Program-made: the position numbers and the translations under genes
Shown: in pieces, positions 1 to 8,882 of the stretch
Layout of the letters: every line of letters starts with the position of its first letter
Numbering within the stretch: position 1 is the stretch's first letter
Origin: Pseudomonas sp. S35
Lineage (GTDB): Bacteria; Pseudomonadota; Gammaproteobacteria; Pseudomonadales; Pseudomonadaceae
Assembly (NCBI RefSeq): GCF_009866765.1
Contig: NZ_CP019431.1
Coordinates: forward strand, 3,224,001 to 3,288,000
Reading direction: 5' to 3'
DNA: 64,000 nt
The notes under the pieces: generated by a model
What the model was told of the DNA's origin: nothing
Database searches by the model: none
The model's input: only the letters and a program-made list of their open reading frames with translations

Positions 1-285
1 AGCGACACCTTTGTGTTCGGGGCCAGTTCCGACTCCAAGCCGGGGGCGGCGGACAAGATCTTTGACTTCACCTTGGGTTCGGACAAGATCGACCTCAGCG
101 GCATCACCAAGGGCGCAGGCTTGACCTTCGTCAATGCGTTCACCGGACATGCCGGCGATGCGGTATTGACCTACGCAGCCGGCACCAACCTGGGTACGCT
201 GGCCGTGGACTTCTCTGGGCACGGCGTGGCGGATTTCCTCGTCACCACCGTAGGCCAGGCAGCCGTAAGCGACATCGTGGCGTGA
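1..285 (+). CDS. aprA: Alkaline metalloprotease (serralysin), C-terminal end only
   Basis: This is the 3' end of a gene that begins before the window. The 94 visible residues match the C-terminal beta-roll/secretion region of serralysin-type zinc proteases: a TFVFG segment, then KIFDF and GSDKIDLSGI, ending in DIVA. A short terminal motif of Asp followed by hydrophobic residues is typical of type I secretion substrates. The catalytic domain and most RTX repeats lie outside. Identity rests on this tail plus the neighbours, since inhibitor and AprDEF exporter follow in the order known for P. fluorescens. The product is an exported caseinolytic protease. Confidence 0.9.
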   Translation, partial: SDTFVFGASSDSKPGAADKIFDFTLGSDKIDLSGITKGAGLTFVNAFTGHAGDAVLTYAAGTNLGTLAVDFSGHGVADFLVTTVGQAAVSDIVA

Positions 286-290
286 TACAA

Positions 291-316
291 AGGCGCGGCG
301 TTTCGGCGCCGCGCCT
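291..316 (+). terminator. GC-rich hairpin between aprA and aprI
   Basis: A perfect 10-bp stem (AGGCGCGGCG at 291-300, CGCCGCGCCT at 307-316) with a 6-nt loop starts six bases after the protease stop codon. No long T run follows. It may act as a partial terminator or mRNA-stabilising hairpin that keeps protease message above exporter message (inference). Confidence 0.6.
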
Positions 317-334
317 CCAGGATGGAGCGTGAAG

Positions 335-703
335 ATGCAGCGTTTTTTCAACTTGATCGCCTGCGTGTTGCAGGTGATGTTCGTGTCGGCAGGAGCCCAC
401 GCAATGGCGAGCAGTCTTGTTTTACCCTCCAGCGCCCAATTGGCCGGGCATTGGCAATTGCACCAGCAGGATCAGGTGTGCGCCCTCGACCTGCTGGAAC
501 AGGCCAATGCCTTGAGTGGCGATGTGGCCTGTGCCGAACAATGGTTGGGGGACAAGCCCCTGACCTGGTCGCCCACACCAGACGGTATCTGGCTATTCAA
601 TGCCGAAGGCAGCGCGATCACACACTTGAACCGCCAGAAAGACGGTGCCTATCAGGCTCGTACTAAAACCGGCAGCGTCATTGAACTAAAACGCATGCCG
701 TAG
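335..703 (+). CDS. aprI: Alkaline protease inhibitor, periplasmic
   Basis: About 122 residues. A signal peptide (MQRFFN..., hydrophobic core, AHA-like cleavage region) precedes an Inh-type beta-barrel with GHWQL near its start and two cysteines (in VCALDL and VACAEQ) spaced as in the inhibitor family disulfide. Inh/AprI binds serralysins in the periplasm and protects the cell from prematurely active protease. I chose ATG 335 because GGAG at 324-327 sits 7 nt upstream; an in-frame GTG at 329 is possible. It lies directly after the protease gene and ahead of the exporter genes, the usual order. Confidence 0.88.
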   Translation: MQRFFNLIACVLQVMFVSAGAHAMASSLVLPSSAQLAGHWQLHQQDQVCALDLLEQANALSGDVACAEQWLGDKPLTWSPTPDGIWLFNAEGSAITHLNRQKDGAYQARTKTGSVIELKRMP

Positions 704-805
704 TTAGCGCTATACGTCTATAACTCGAATTTATTAGTTGGCCGGCCTTTATCACGGGTTCGGGCAACTTATGCGTGTCATTTGGTTCAGGGAAGATCAA
801 AACAT

Positions 806-2557
806 ATGGCCAAGCCCTCTGCGGTTGCGCCCTTATTCAAGGCGCTGGGTGAATACAAGAGCATCTTGATCAGTATTGGCTGCTTCACGGCATTGATTAA
901 CCTGTTGATGCTGGTGCCGTCGATTTACATGCTGCAAGTGTACGACCGCGTGCTGTCCTCCCAGAATGAAACCACCCTGGTGATGTTGACGCTGATGGTC
1001 GTGGGTTTCTTCATGTTTATTGGCACCCTGGAAGTGATCCGCAGTTTTATCGTGATCCGTATCGGCAGCCAGCTGGAGCGGCGTTTCAACTTGCGCGTGT
1101 ACAAGGCCGCGTTCGAACGCAACCTGCAACGCGGCCAGGGGCATGCCGGGCAGTCCTTGGGCGACCTGACCCATATCCGCCAATTCATCACCGGGCCGGC
1201 GCTGTTCGCGTTTTTTGATGCGCCGTGGTTTCCCATCTACCTGTTCGTGATCTTCCTGTTCAACGTATGGCTGGGTGTATTGGCCACCGCCGGTGCGGTG
1301 CTGCTGATCGGCCTGGCGTGCCTGAATGAATACCTGACCAAGCAACCCTTGGGCCAGGCCAGCGGTTTTTCCCAGCAGTCGACGCAACTGGCTACCAGCC
1401 ATTTGCATAACGCCGAAACCATCCAGGCAATGGGCATGCTCGGCGCGCTGCGCAAGCGTTGGTTTGCCGTGCACTCGCAGTTCCTGGGGTTGCAGAACAC
1501 GGCCAGTGATACCGGTTCGGTGATCACCGCGTTGAGCAAATCCCTGCGCCTGTGTTTGCAGTCGCTGGTACTGGGCCTGGGCGCGCTGCTGGTGATCCGG
1601 GGGGACATGACGGCCGGGATGATGATTGCCGGCTCGATCCTGATGGGCCGCGTGCTCAGCCCCATCGACCAGTTGATTGCGGTGTGGAAGCAATGGAGTT
1701 CGGCCAAGCTGGCTTACCAGCGCCTCGACGAACTGCTGCGCGAATTCCCGCCGCAAGTCGAGCAGATGGCGTTGCCGGCGCCCAAGGGGCAGGTCAGTTT
1801 CGAACAGGTCAGCGCGGGCCCACCGGGTAAGCGCATGGCGACGTTGCATCAAGTCAGCTTCAACCTGGGCGCGGGCGAAGTGCTCGGCGTATTGGGTGCC
1901 TCGGGTTCCGGCAAATCCACCCTGGCCCGCGTGCTGGTGGGTGTATGGCCGACCTTGGCCGGCACCGTGCGCCTGGATGGCGCAGACATCCATCGTTGGG
2001 ACCGCGATGACCTTGGCCCGCATATCGGTTACTTGCCCCAGGACATCGAGCTGTTCAGCGGCAGCATTGCCGACAACATCGCACGCTTTCGCGAGGCTGA
2101 CCCTGAGCTTGTCGTGAACGCGGCACAACAAGCCGGCGTGCATGAGCTGATCCTGCGGCTGCCCCAAGGCTACGACACGGTACTCGGCGACAACGGCGGC
2201 GGCTTGTCCGGCGGGCAGAAACAGCGCGTGGCCCTGGCCCGTGCGCTGTATGGCGGGCCACGCTTGATTGTGCTGGACGAGCCCAACTCCAACCTCGACA
2301 CCGTCGGCGAAGCCGCATTGGCCAATACCATCGTGCAGATGAAAGCCCAGGGCAGCAGTGTGGTGCTGGTCACCCACCGGTCTTCGGCCTTGGCCCAGGC
2401 CGACAAGTTGCTGGTGCTCAACGACGGCCGTTTGCAGGCGTTCGGCCTGAGCCAGGACGTGCTGCGCGCTTTGTCTGGCCAGCAGGAAGCGCCCAAGGAC
2501 AAACCCGGCGTCAGTTTCAGTCGTCAGTATCAAGCCGCAAGGAAGCCAGGCGCATGA
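806..2557 (+). CDS. aprD: Type I secretion ABC transporter AprD
   Basis: Inner-membrane ATPase of the protease/lipase exporter, about 583 residues. The N-terminal half has hydrophobic membrane segments (from GCFTALINLLMLVPSIYML onward). The C-terminal half is the nucleotide-binding domain: Walker A GASGSGKST at about 364-372, signature LSGGQKQR at about 467 and Walker B LIVLDEP near 488-494. PrtD/AprD proteins energise one-step export of RTX substrates with uncleaved C-terminal signals. ATG 806 is preceded by an AGGGA-like site; an in-frame TTG at 782 is less likely. The next gene overlaps it by 4 nt, so the genes are translationally coupled. Confidence 0.95.
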   Translation: MAKPSAVAPLFKALGEYKSILISIGCFTALINLLMLVPSIYMLQVYDRVLSSQNETTLVMLTLMVVGFFMFIGTLEVIRSFIVIRIGSQLERRFNLRVYKAAFERNLQRGQGHAGQSLGDLTHIRQFITGPALFAFFDAPWFPIYLFVIFLFNVWLGVLATAGAVLLIGLACLNEYLTKQPLGQASGFSQQSTQLATSHLHNAETIQAMGMLGALRKRWFAVHSQFLGLQNTASDTGSVITALSKSLRLCLQSLVLGLGALLVIRGDMTAGMMIAGSILMGRVLSPIDQLIAVWKQWSSAKLAYQRLDELLREFPPQVEQMALPAPKGQVSFEQVSAGPPGKRMATLHQVSFNLGAGEVLGVLGASGSGKSTLARVLVGVWPTLAGTVRLDGADIHRWDRDDLGPHIGYLPQDIELFSGSIADNIARFREADPELVVNAAQQAGVHELILRLPQGYDTVLGDNGGGLSGGQKQRVALARALYGGPRLIVLDEPNSNLDTVGEAALANTIVQMKAQGSSVVLVTHRSSALAQADKLLVLNDGRLQAFGLSQDVLRALSGQQEAPKDKPGVSFSRQYQAARKPGA

Positions 2558-3867
2558 GTAGCATCACTTTCGAACCACGTATCAAAGAGCGCGACGCCCG
2601 GTTTTTTGCCCGAATGGGCTGGCTGCTGACGGTGGTCGGGGCCGGTGGTTTCTTCCTGTGGGCCAGCCTGGCGCCGTTGGATCAAGGCATTGCGGTGCAA
2701 GGCACGGTGGTGGTGTCGGGCAAGCGCAAGGCGGTGCAAACCCTCAGCCCCGGCGTGGTCAGCCGGATCCTGGTGCGTGAAGGCGAGAGGGTGAAACAAG
2801 GCCAGCCGCTGTTCCAGCTTGACCAGACCCAGAACCAGGCCGATGTGCATTCGTTGCAGGCCCAATACCGCATGGCCTGGGCCAGTGTGGCGCGCTGGCA
2901 GAGTGAGCGTGATAACCACGCCAGCATTACGTTCCCCGCCGAACTGAGCAGCCATCCCGATCCCGCCTTGGCGTTGGTGCTCGAAGGCCAGCGGCAACTG
3001 TTCAGCAGCCGTCGCGAAGCCTTTGCCCGCGAGCAAGCCGGCATCCGCGCAAACATCGACGGCGCCACCGCGCAACTCGGCGGCATGCGCCGTGCCCGCA
3101 GCGACCTGACCGCCCAGGCCCAATCCCTGCGCGATCAATTGAGTAACCTGCAACCCCTGGCGGACAACGGCTACATCCCACGCAACCGGCTGATGGAATA
3201 CCAGCGCCAATTATCCCAGGTGCAACAGGACCTGGCGCAGAACACCGGCGAAAGCGGCCGGGTGGAGCAGGGCATTGTCGAATCGCGCCTCAAGTTGCAG
3301 CAGCACAGCGAGGAGTATCAAAAGGAAGTGCGCAGCCAATTGGCCGATGCGCAACTGCGCAGCCTGACCCTGGAGCAACAACTGACTTCTGCCGGGTTCG
3401 ACCTGCAACACAGCGAAATCAACGCGCCGGCCGACGGCATCGCGGTCAACCTCGGCGTGCACACCGAAGGCGCCGTGGTGCGTGCCGGTGAAACCCTGCT
3501 GGAAATCGTGCCCCAAGGCACGCGCCTGGAAGTGGAAGGGCATCTACCGGTGCATCTGGTGGACAAGGTCGGCACGCACCTGCCGGTGGATATCCTCTTC
3601 ACCGCGTTCAACCAGAGCCGCACGCCGCGTGTGCCGGGTGAGGTCAGCCTGATTTCCGCCGACCAGATGCTCGATGAGAAAACCGGCGCGCCGTATTACG
3701 TGTTGCGTACGACCGTCAGTGAGGCCGCGCTGGAGAAACTGCAGGGCCTGGTAATCAAGCCCGGCATGCCAGCGGAGATGTTTGTACGTACCGGCGAACG
3801 CTCGTTGCTCAACTACCTGTTCAAGCCGCTGCTGGATCGCGCCGGCTCCGCGTTGACCGAGCAATGA
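2554..3867 (+). CDS. aprE: Type I secretion membrane fusion protein AprE
   Basis: 437 residues. A short cytoplasmic N-terminus is followed by one membrane span (GWLLTVVGAGGFFLWASLAPL), a biotinyl-lipoyl-like segment (VVSRILVREGERVKQGQPLFQLD), a long glutamine-rich coiled coil and a beta-barrel region. This is the HlyD/PrtE adaptor layout. It links the AprD ATPase to the AprF outer-membrane channel across the periplasm. It overlaps aprD and aprF by 4 nt (ATGA) on each side. Confidence 0.95.
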   Translation: MSSITFEPRIKERDARFFARMGWLLTVVGAGGFFLWASLAPLDQGIAVQGTVVVSGKRKAVQTLSPGVVSRILVREGERVKQGQPLFQLDQTQNQADVHSLQAQYRMAWASVARWQSERDNHASITFPAELSSHPDPALALVLEGQRQLFSSRREAFAREQAGIRANIDGATAQLGGMRRARSDLTAQAQSLRDQLSNLQPLADNGYIPRNRLMEYQRQLSQVQQDLAQNTGESGRVEQGIVESRLKLQQHSEEYQKEVRSQLADAQLRSLTLEQQLTSAGFDLQHSEINAPADGIAVNLGVHTEGAVVRAGETLLEIVPQGTRLEVEGHLPVHLVDKVGTHLPVDILFTAFNQSRTPRVPGEVSLISADQMLDEKTGAPYYVLRTTVSEAALEKLQGLVIKPGMPAEMFVRTGERSLLNYLFKPLLDRAGSALTEQ

Positions 3868-5207
3868 ACATGAAGCCCGTGTTCTTCGCCTTGCTGTTGA
3901 GCTGCTCCAGCGTCCACGCCGCCATGGGCCCGTTCGATGTGTACGAGCAAGCCTTGCGCAACGATCTGGTGTTCCTCGGCGCCATCAAGGAGCGCGACGC
4001 CGGCCTGGAAAACCGCACCATTGGCCGCGCCGGCCTGCTGCCCAAGCTGTCCTACAACTACAACAAGGGTCGCAATAACTCCCAGGCCACGCTGCCTGAC
4101 GGGCGCGGCGGTAATTATCACGACGATCGCAACTACAGCAGCTACGGGTCCACCTTCAGCCTGCAACAGCCGCTGTTCGACTACGAGGCCTACGCCAACT
4201 ACCGCAAAGGTGTGGCCCAAGCGTTGTTTGCCGATGAAAGTTTTCGCGACAAGAGCCAGGCGTTGTTGGTGCGGGTGCTGACCTATTACACCCAGGCGCT
4301 GTTCGCCCAGGACCAGATCGACATCGCCCGTGCCAAGAAGAAGGCTTTCGAGCAGCAGTTCCAGCAGAACCGGCATCTGTTCCAGCAAGGCGAGGGCACC
4401 CGCACCGACATTCTGGAAGCCGAGTCGCGCTACGAACTGGCCACTGCCGAAGAGATCGAGGCGCTGGACGAGCAGGATGCGTCGCTAAGAGAACTGGGCG
4501 CCTTGATCGGCGTGCAGAGCGTCAATATCCAGGACCTGGCGCCACTGAACCCGGACTTCGCGGCGTTTACCTTGACCCCGGCCAACTACGACACCTGGCA
4601 TACGCTTGCGATCAGTAATAACCCCACGCTGGCCTCCCAGCGCCAGGCCCTGGAAGTGGCGCGTTACGAGGTGGAGCGCAACCGCGCCGGGCATCTACCG
4701 AAGGTCACGGCCTATGCCAGTTCGCGCCAGCAGGAGTCCGACAGCGGCAACACTTACAACCAGCGCTATGACACCAACACCATTGGTGTGGAAGTCAGCG
4801 TGCCGTTGTATGCCGGTGGCGGTGTCTCGGCGTCCACCCGCCAGGCCAGCCGCGCTATGGAACAGGCCGAGTACGAATTGGAAGGCAAGACGCGCGAAAC
4901 GTTGATCGAGCTGCGCCGTCAGTTCAGCGCCTGCCTGTCCGGCGTGAGCAAGTTGCGCGCTTATCAGAAAGCGCTGGCCTCTGCCGAAGCGCTGGTGGTC
5001 TCGACCCGGCAGAGCATTCTGGGCGGTGAGCGCGTCAATCTGGATGCGTTGAATGCCGAACAGCAGCTCTACAGCACCCGTCGCGATTTGGCCCAGGCGC
5101 GCTACGACTACCTGATGGCCTGGACCAAGTTGCATTACTACGCCGGCAACCTGCGCGACAGCGACCTGGCCAAGGTGGATGAGGCCTTTGGGCCGGCACT
5201 GCATTGA
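3864..5207 (+). CDS. aprF: Type I secretion outer-membrane channel AprF (TolC family)
   Basis: 447 residues with a signal peptide (FFALLLSCSSVHA) and two repeated alpha-helical/beta-strand halves typical of TolC-type outer membrane efflux proteins. It supplies the outer-membrane conduit for AprD/AprE and completes export of protease and lipase to the medium. The start overlaps the aprE stop, and the lipase gene begins about 40 nt after its end. Confidence 0.94.
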   Translation: MNMKPVFFALLLSCSSVHAAMGPFDVYEQALRNDLVFLGAIKERDAGLENRTIGRAGLLPKLSYNYNKGRNNSQATLPDGRGGNYHDDRNYSSYGSTFSLQQPLFDYEAYANYRKGVAQALFADESFRDKSQALLVRVLTYYTQALFAQDQIDIARAKKKAFEQQFQQNRHLFQQGEGTRTDILEAESRYELATAEEIEALDEQDASLRELGALIGVQSVNIQDLAPLNPDFAAFTLTPANYDTWHTLAISNNPTLASQRQALEVARYEVERNRAGHLPKVTAYASSRQQESDSGNTYNQRYDTNTIGVEVSVPLYAGGGVSASTRQASRAMEQAEYELEGKTRETLIELRRQFSACLSGVSKLRAYQKALASAEALVVSTRQSILGGERVNLDALNAEQQLYSTRRDLAQARYDYLMAWTKLHYYAGNLRDSDLAKVDEAFGPALH

Positions 5208-5248
5208 TGGGCTTTCTCGCCAATTCCAACAACAAGAGAGGCAATACC

Positions 5249-6673
5249 ATGGGTGTCTTTGACTACAAAAACCTCGGTTCCGAGGGTTCCAAAGCGCTGT
5301 TCGCCGATGCCCTGGCGATCACGCTGTACACCTACCACAACCTGGATAACGGCTTTGCCGTCGGTTACCAGCACAACGGCCTGGGCCTTGGCTTGCCGGC
5401 CACCCTGGTCGGTGCGTTGCTGGGCAGCAGTGATTCCCAAGGCGTAATCCCAGGTATCCCCTGGAACCCCGACTCGGAAAAGGCCGCCCTGGACGCCGTG
5501 CAACAGGCCGGTTGGACGCCCATCAGCGCCAGCGCCCTGGGCTATAGCGGCAAGGTCGACGCCAGGGGTACATTTTTTGGCGAAAAACCCGGCTACACCA
5601 CGGCCCAGGTCGAAGTGCTCGGCAAGTACGACGACGCCGGCAAACTCTTGGAAATCGGCATCGGTTTTCGCGGTACTTCAGGCCCCCGTGAAAGCCTGGT
5701 CAGCGATTCGATTGGTGATCTGGTCAGCGATGTGCTCGCCGCCCTGGGGCCCAAGGACTATGCGAAAAACTACACCGGCGAAGCCTTCGGTGGCCTGCTC
5801 AAACACGTCGCCGACTACGCCAGTGCCCACGGCCTCAGCGGCCATGACGTGGTGGTCAGCGGCCACAGCCTGGGCGGGCTGGCGGTGAACAGCATGGCCG
5901 ACTTGAGCAGCGGGAAATGGGCCGGGTTCTATAAGGACGCCAACTACGTGGCCTATGCCTCGCCGACCCAGAGCACTGGCGACAAGGTGCTCAATATCGG
6001 CTACGAAAACGATCCGGTGTTCCGTGCGCTGGACGGCTCTTCCTTCAACTGGTCGTCGTTGGGTGTGCACGACAAACCCCATGAATCGACCACCGACAAT
6101 ATCGTCACCTTCAACGACCATTACGCCTCGACGCTGTGGAATGTGCTGCCGTTTTCCATCACCAACCTGCCGACCTGGATCGCCCATTTGCCCACCGGCT
6201 ATGGCGACGGCATGACGCGTATCCTCGATTGCGGGTTCTATGAACAGATGACTCGCGACTCGACGATTATCGTCGCTAACCTCTCAGATCCGGCCCGCGC
6301 CACCACCTGGGTGCAGGACCTCAACCGCAACGCCGAACCACACAAGGGCAATACCTTCATCATCGGCAGCGACGGCAATGACCTGATCCAGGGCGGTAAG
6401 GGCGCGGACTTTATCGAGGGCGGCAAGGGCAATGACACCCTGCGCGACAGCAGCGGGCATAACACCTTTTTGTTCAGCGGGCAGTTTGGCCAGGACCGTG
6501 TGATTGGCTATCAGCCGACGGACAAGTTGGTGTTCACGCACGTGCAGAGCAGCGGCGATTACCGCGATCACGCCAAGGTCGTGGGCGGGGACACGGTGAT
6601 CAGTTTTGGCGGGGATTCAGTGACGCTGGTGGGAGTGGTCGGCTTATCGGGAGAGGGGGTTGTCATCAGTTAA
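5249..6673 (+). CDS. tliA: Secreted thermostable lipase, class I.3
   Basis: 474 residues, close to the usual 476 for P. fluorescens lipase TliA/LipA. The nucleophile elbow GHSLGG puts Ser at 207; Asp255 and His313 fall where the family catalytic triad is described. The C-terminal region has RTX nonapeptides (GSDGNDLIQGGKGADF, then EGGKGNDTL) for calcium binding and a hydrophobic tail for type I export. There is no N-terminal signal peptide, as expected for an AprDEF substrate. ATG 5249 (MGVFDYKN) follows AAGAGAGG; an in-frame ATG at 5204 overlaps the aprF stop but gives an atypical N-terminus. It hydrolyses triacylglycerols outside the cell. Confidence 0.95.
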   Translation: MGVFDYKNLGSEGSKALFADALAITLYTYHNLDNGFAVGYQHNGLGLGLPATLVGALLGSSDSQGVIPGIPWNPDSEKAALDAVQQAGWTPISASALGYSGKVDARGTFFGEKPGYTTAQVEVLGKYDDAGKLLEIGIGFRGTSGPRESLVSDSIGDLVSDVLAALGPKDYAKNYTGEAFGGLLKHVADYASAHGLSGHDVVVSGHSLGGLAVNSMADLSSGKWAGFYKDANYVAYASPTQSTGDKVLNIGYENDPVFRALDGSSFNWSSLGVHDKPHESTTDNIVTFNDHYASTLWNVLPFSITNLPTWIAHLPTGYGDGMTRILDCGFYEQMTRDSTIIVANLSDPARATTWVQDLNRNAEPHKGNTFIIGSDGNDLIQGGKGADFIEGGKGNDTLRDSSGHNTFLFSGQFGQDRVIGYQPTDKLVFTHVQSSGDYRDHAKVVGGDTVISFGGDSVTLVGVVGLSGEGVVIS

Positions 6674-6676
6674 AAC

Positions 6677-6795
6677 TGTGGGAGGGGCGGTGCGACGTTT
6701 CGACTTGCTCCCGATAGCGGTGGTTCAGTCAATGGGATGTCGACTGGAATACCGCCATCGGGGGCAAGTCGAAACGTCGCACCGCCCCTCCCACA
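6677..6795. repeat. Long inverted repeat (REP/BIME-like) after the lipase gene
   Basis: Two 45-nt arms (6677-6721 and 6751-6795) are inverted copies differing at about 2 positions, with a 29-nt centre. The outer ends TGTGGGAGGGG/CCCCTCCCACA resemble the termini of extragenic palindromic repeats common in P. fluorescens. It starts 4 nt after the lipase stop, so it probably also forms the 3' end or stabiliser of the operon message. Confidence 0.75.
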
Positions 6796-6820
6796 TTTGA
6801 GCAGTGTTGGCGGCTGGAAA

Positions 6821-7045
6821 TCAGTCTTCCTTGTGCACCGTCGCCACGTCGTCGGCTTTGACGCGAATACGCTTGCCGGCGATGTCAGTGAATTCATAAA
6901 AACCGTCGGCGGTCTTGGCGTTCGGAATGTCCTTGGTCAAATACTGCGTGCCATTTTGCAGCGTCACTACGGTTTGCGTCGCGCAACCGGTCAATAGCAG
7001 AAAAGTGAGTGCAACCAGCGGCAGACCCAAATTCTTCATGTTCAT
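6821..7045 (-). CDS. Small YgdI/YgdR-like lipoprotein
   Basis: 74 residues. The N-terminus has a lipoprotein signal with lipobox LLTGC (Cys about 21). The mature part (TVVTLQNGTQYLTKDIPNAK... GFYEFTDIAGKRIRVKADDVATV) resembles the DUF903 YgdI/YgdR fold, a small SH3-like beta protein. ATG 7045 has AAGGTAAGGG upstream; ATG 7039 two codons later is an alternative. Probably anchored in the outer or inner membrane; its role is unknown. Convergent with the lipase operon. Confidence 0.8.
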   Translation of the reverse strand: MNMKNLGLPLVALTFLLLTGCATQTVVTLQNGTQYLTKDIPNAKTADGFYEFTDIAGKRIRVKADDVATVHKED

Positions 7046-7232
7046 AACCCTTACCTTTAACCCTGAAAAGTCCCGCGCCAGAGGCCGCGGGCCATAAATG
7101 TTACGCCATCGACTCCCCCATCTGATCACTTTTATACAAAAAGTTGCGTGCGCCATTTATCTATTACCGATTGCAACACGACATCGGGGGCGGCACTCTG
7201 TATGCATAACCAGTATTTGACTCGCTTGCGCT

Positions 7233-8882
7233 ATGGCCAACCCCCTCGACGACCCGCTCTACTACCTGCATAACTTCCGCCAGGTCCTGCATTGGCTGGG
7301 GCAGCGCTATGCCGATCTGCTCGACCCTGACGAACAGCATTTCATTCAGCAATTCGACAGCTTGCCGCAGCCTTCCCAGGCATTGTTGGTGCGCATGGTG
7401 ATGCGCAAGGGTGTGCATTTCCGTGCGGGAAAACTCAGTTATCAGGAGATCGGCTGCACTCACAGCGCCGCAACACCCTTGCGGGAATTGGGGTGGGTTG
7501 ACGATCAATGCCTGCTGGCCTTTGAAGAGGTATTCGCCTTGCTGCAAAAAGGCGAAATCCTCAGCAGCTTCAAGCCGTGGATCGACCAGCCCAAAGGCAA
7601 GAAGACCGACTGGCTCGAGGGCCTGGCGATGCAGTTCAGCGAATCCCGCTGCTTTGCCCAATGGTGCCCACAGCTTACCGAACCGCTGTACAGCCTCACC
7701 GTGATGCACCTGTGCGATAGGCTGCGCCTGATGTTTTTTGGCAATCTGCACCAGGACTGGTCGGAATTCGTGCTGGCGGACCTGGGCATTTACACCTACG
7801 AAAAGGTTGCCTTCTGCGCTGAGTCCCGTGGCTTGCGCAGCCGTGATGACGTGCACGGCGTGCTGTTCCTGCACCAATGCCAGCAGGTTTTTGAAACCGG
7901 CGCAGCGTTGCAGGACGTGCTGGCGCAGGTGGCCACGCTGACCACCGACAACCCTTGGCTGGAAAAACGCCGGGCCAAGCTGTTGTTCCAAGTGGGCCAG
8001 TATTGCGAGCGCAGCGCCGAACTGGCCCTGGCCGAGCAGATCTACCGCACCTGCGCCTACCCCGGCGCCCGTGCGCGACTGATCCGAGTCTTGGAGCGTC
8101 AGGAGGACTACGTCCAGGCCATGACCCTGGCGAGTGCCGCGCAACAGGCACCGGAAAGTGCCGCCGAGCAGCAACACCTGTTGCGTGTTATGCCTCGCCT
8201 GCGCCGCAAACTCGGAGAACCCAGGCTGCCTAAGCTCAAACCACGGGACGTCACGCGCCTGGACCTCGAGCTGGCGCTGCCGGAACCCTTGATGTCGGTG
8301 GAATACTGCGTCCAGGCGCATTTGAGTGAGCCCGATGCCCCCGTGCACTACGTAGAGAACGGCCTGATCAACTCGCTGTTTGGTTTGCTGTGCTGGGACG
8401 CGATCTTCGCGCCGCTGCCGGGCGCGTTTTTCCACCCGTTCCAGCGCGGCCCGGCCGATTTGCACAGCGAGGACTTCCAACAACGCCGCGCGCCACTGTT
8501 CGCCGCCTGTTTCGAGCAACTGCAGAATGAGCAATACAAGGCCCACATTCGCCAGCGCTACGCCGATAAGTGGGGCATCCAATCGCCCTTCGTATTCTGG
8601 AACCTGCTCAGTGAAGACCTGTTGGAACAGGCCCTGGAATGCCTGCCAGCCGAACACCTGCGCTACTGGTTCGAGCGCCTGTTGCTGGACATCCGCGCCA
8701 ACCGCACCGGTATGCCAGACCTGATCCAGTTCTGGCCCGCGCAAAAGACCTACCGCATGATCGAAGTCAAAGGCCCGGGCGACCGCTTGCAAGACAACCA
8801 ACTGCGCTGGCTGGAATTCTGCGGCGAGCACCAGATGCCGGTCACCGTTTGCTACGTGCGCTGGGCGGAGCAAACGGTTTGA
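7233..8882 (+). CDS. FAN1-like structure-specific nuclease (VRR-NUC)
   Basis: 549 residues. The C-terminal VRR-NUC domain carries GMPDLI (about 491-496), then EVKGPGDRLQDNQ, giving the PD-(D/E)XK catalytic set. The N-terminal and middle parts (FRQVLHWLGQRYADL..., TPR-like helices) match bacterial FAN1 homologues, which cleave flap and interstrand-crosslink substrates. It overlaps the next gene, a nuclease-helicase, by 4 nt (TTGA), so the two are co-translated and likely act in one DNA repair pathway. Confidence 0.88.
   Translation: MANPLDDPLYYLHNFRQVLHWLGQRYADLLDPDEQHFIQQFDSLPQPSQALLVRMVMRKGVHFRAGKLSYQEIGCTHSAATPLRELGWVDDQCLLAFEEVFALLQKGEILSSFKPWIDQPKGKKTDWLEGLAMQFSESRCFAQWCPQLTEPLYSLTVMHLCDRLRLMFFGNLHQDWSEFVLADLGIYTYEKVAFCAESRGLRSRDDVHGVLFLHQCQQVFETGAALQDVLAQVATLTTDNPWLEKRRAKLLFQVGQYCERSAELALAEQIYRTCAYPGARARLIRVLERQEDYVQAMTLASAAQQAPESAAEQQHLLRVMPRLRRKLGEPRLPKLKPRDVTRLDLELALPEPLMSVEYCVQAHLSEPDAPVHYVENGLINSLFGLLCWDAIFAPLPGAFFHPFQRGPADLHSEDFQQRRAPLFAACFEQLQNEQYKAHIRQRYADKWGIQSPFVFWNLLSEDLLEQALECLPAEHLRYWFERLLLDIRANRTGMPDLIQFWPAQKTYRMIEVKGPGDRLQDNQLRWLEFCGEHQMPVTVCYVRWAEQTV

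Noticed and set aside
833..2533. 566-residue open frame on the minus strand across aprD
   Set aside because: It is the antisense shadow of a well-supported ABC transporter gene. Its product is low in complexity (His/Gln-rich) and matches no family I know; high G+C makes such long shadows common.
5204..5248. Earlier start for the lipase giving 15 extra residues
   Set aside because: The family N-terminus is MGVFDYKN, and the catalytic residues number 207/255/313 as known only from ATG 5249.
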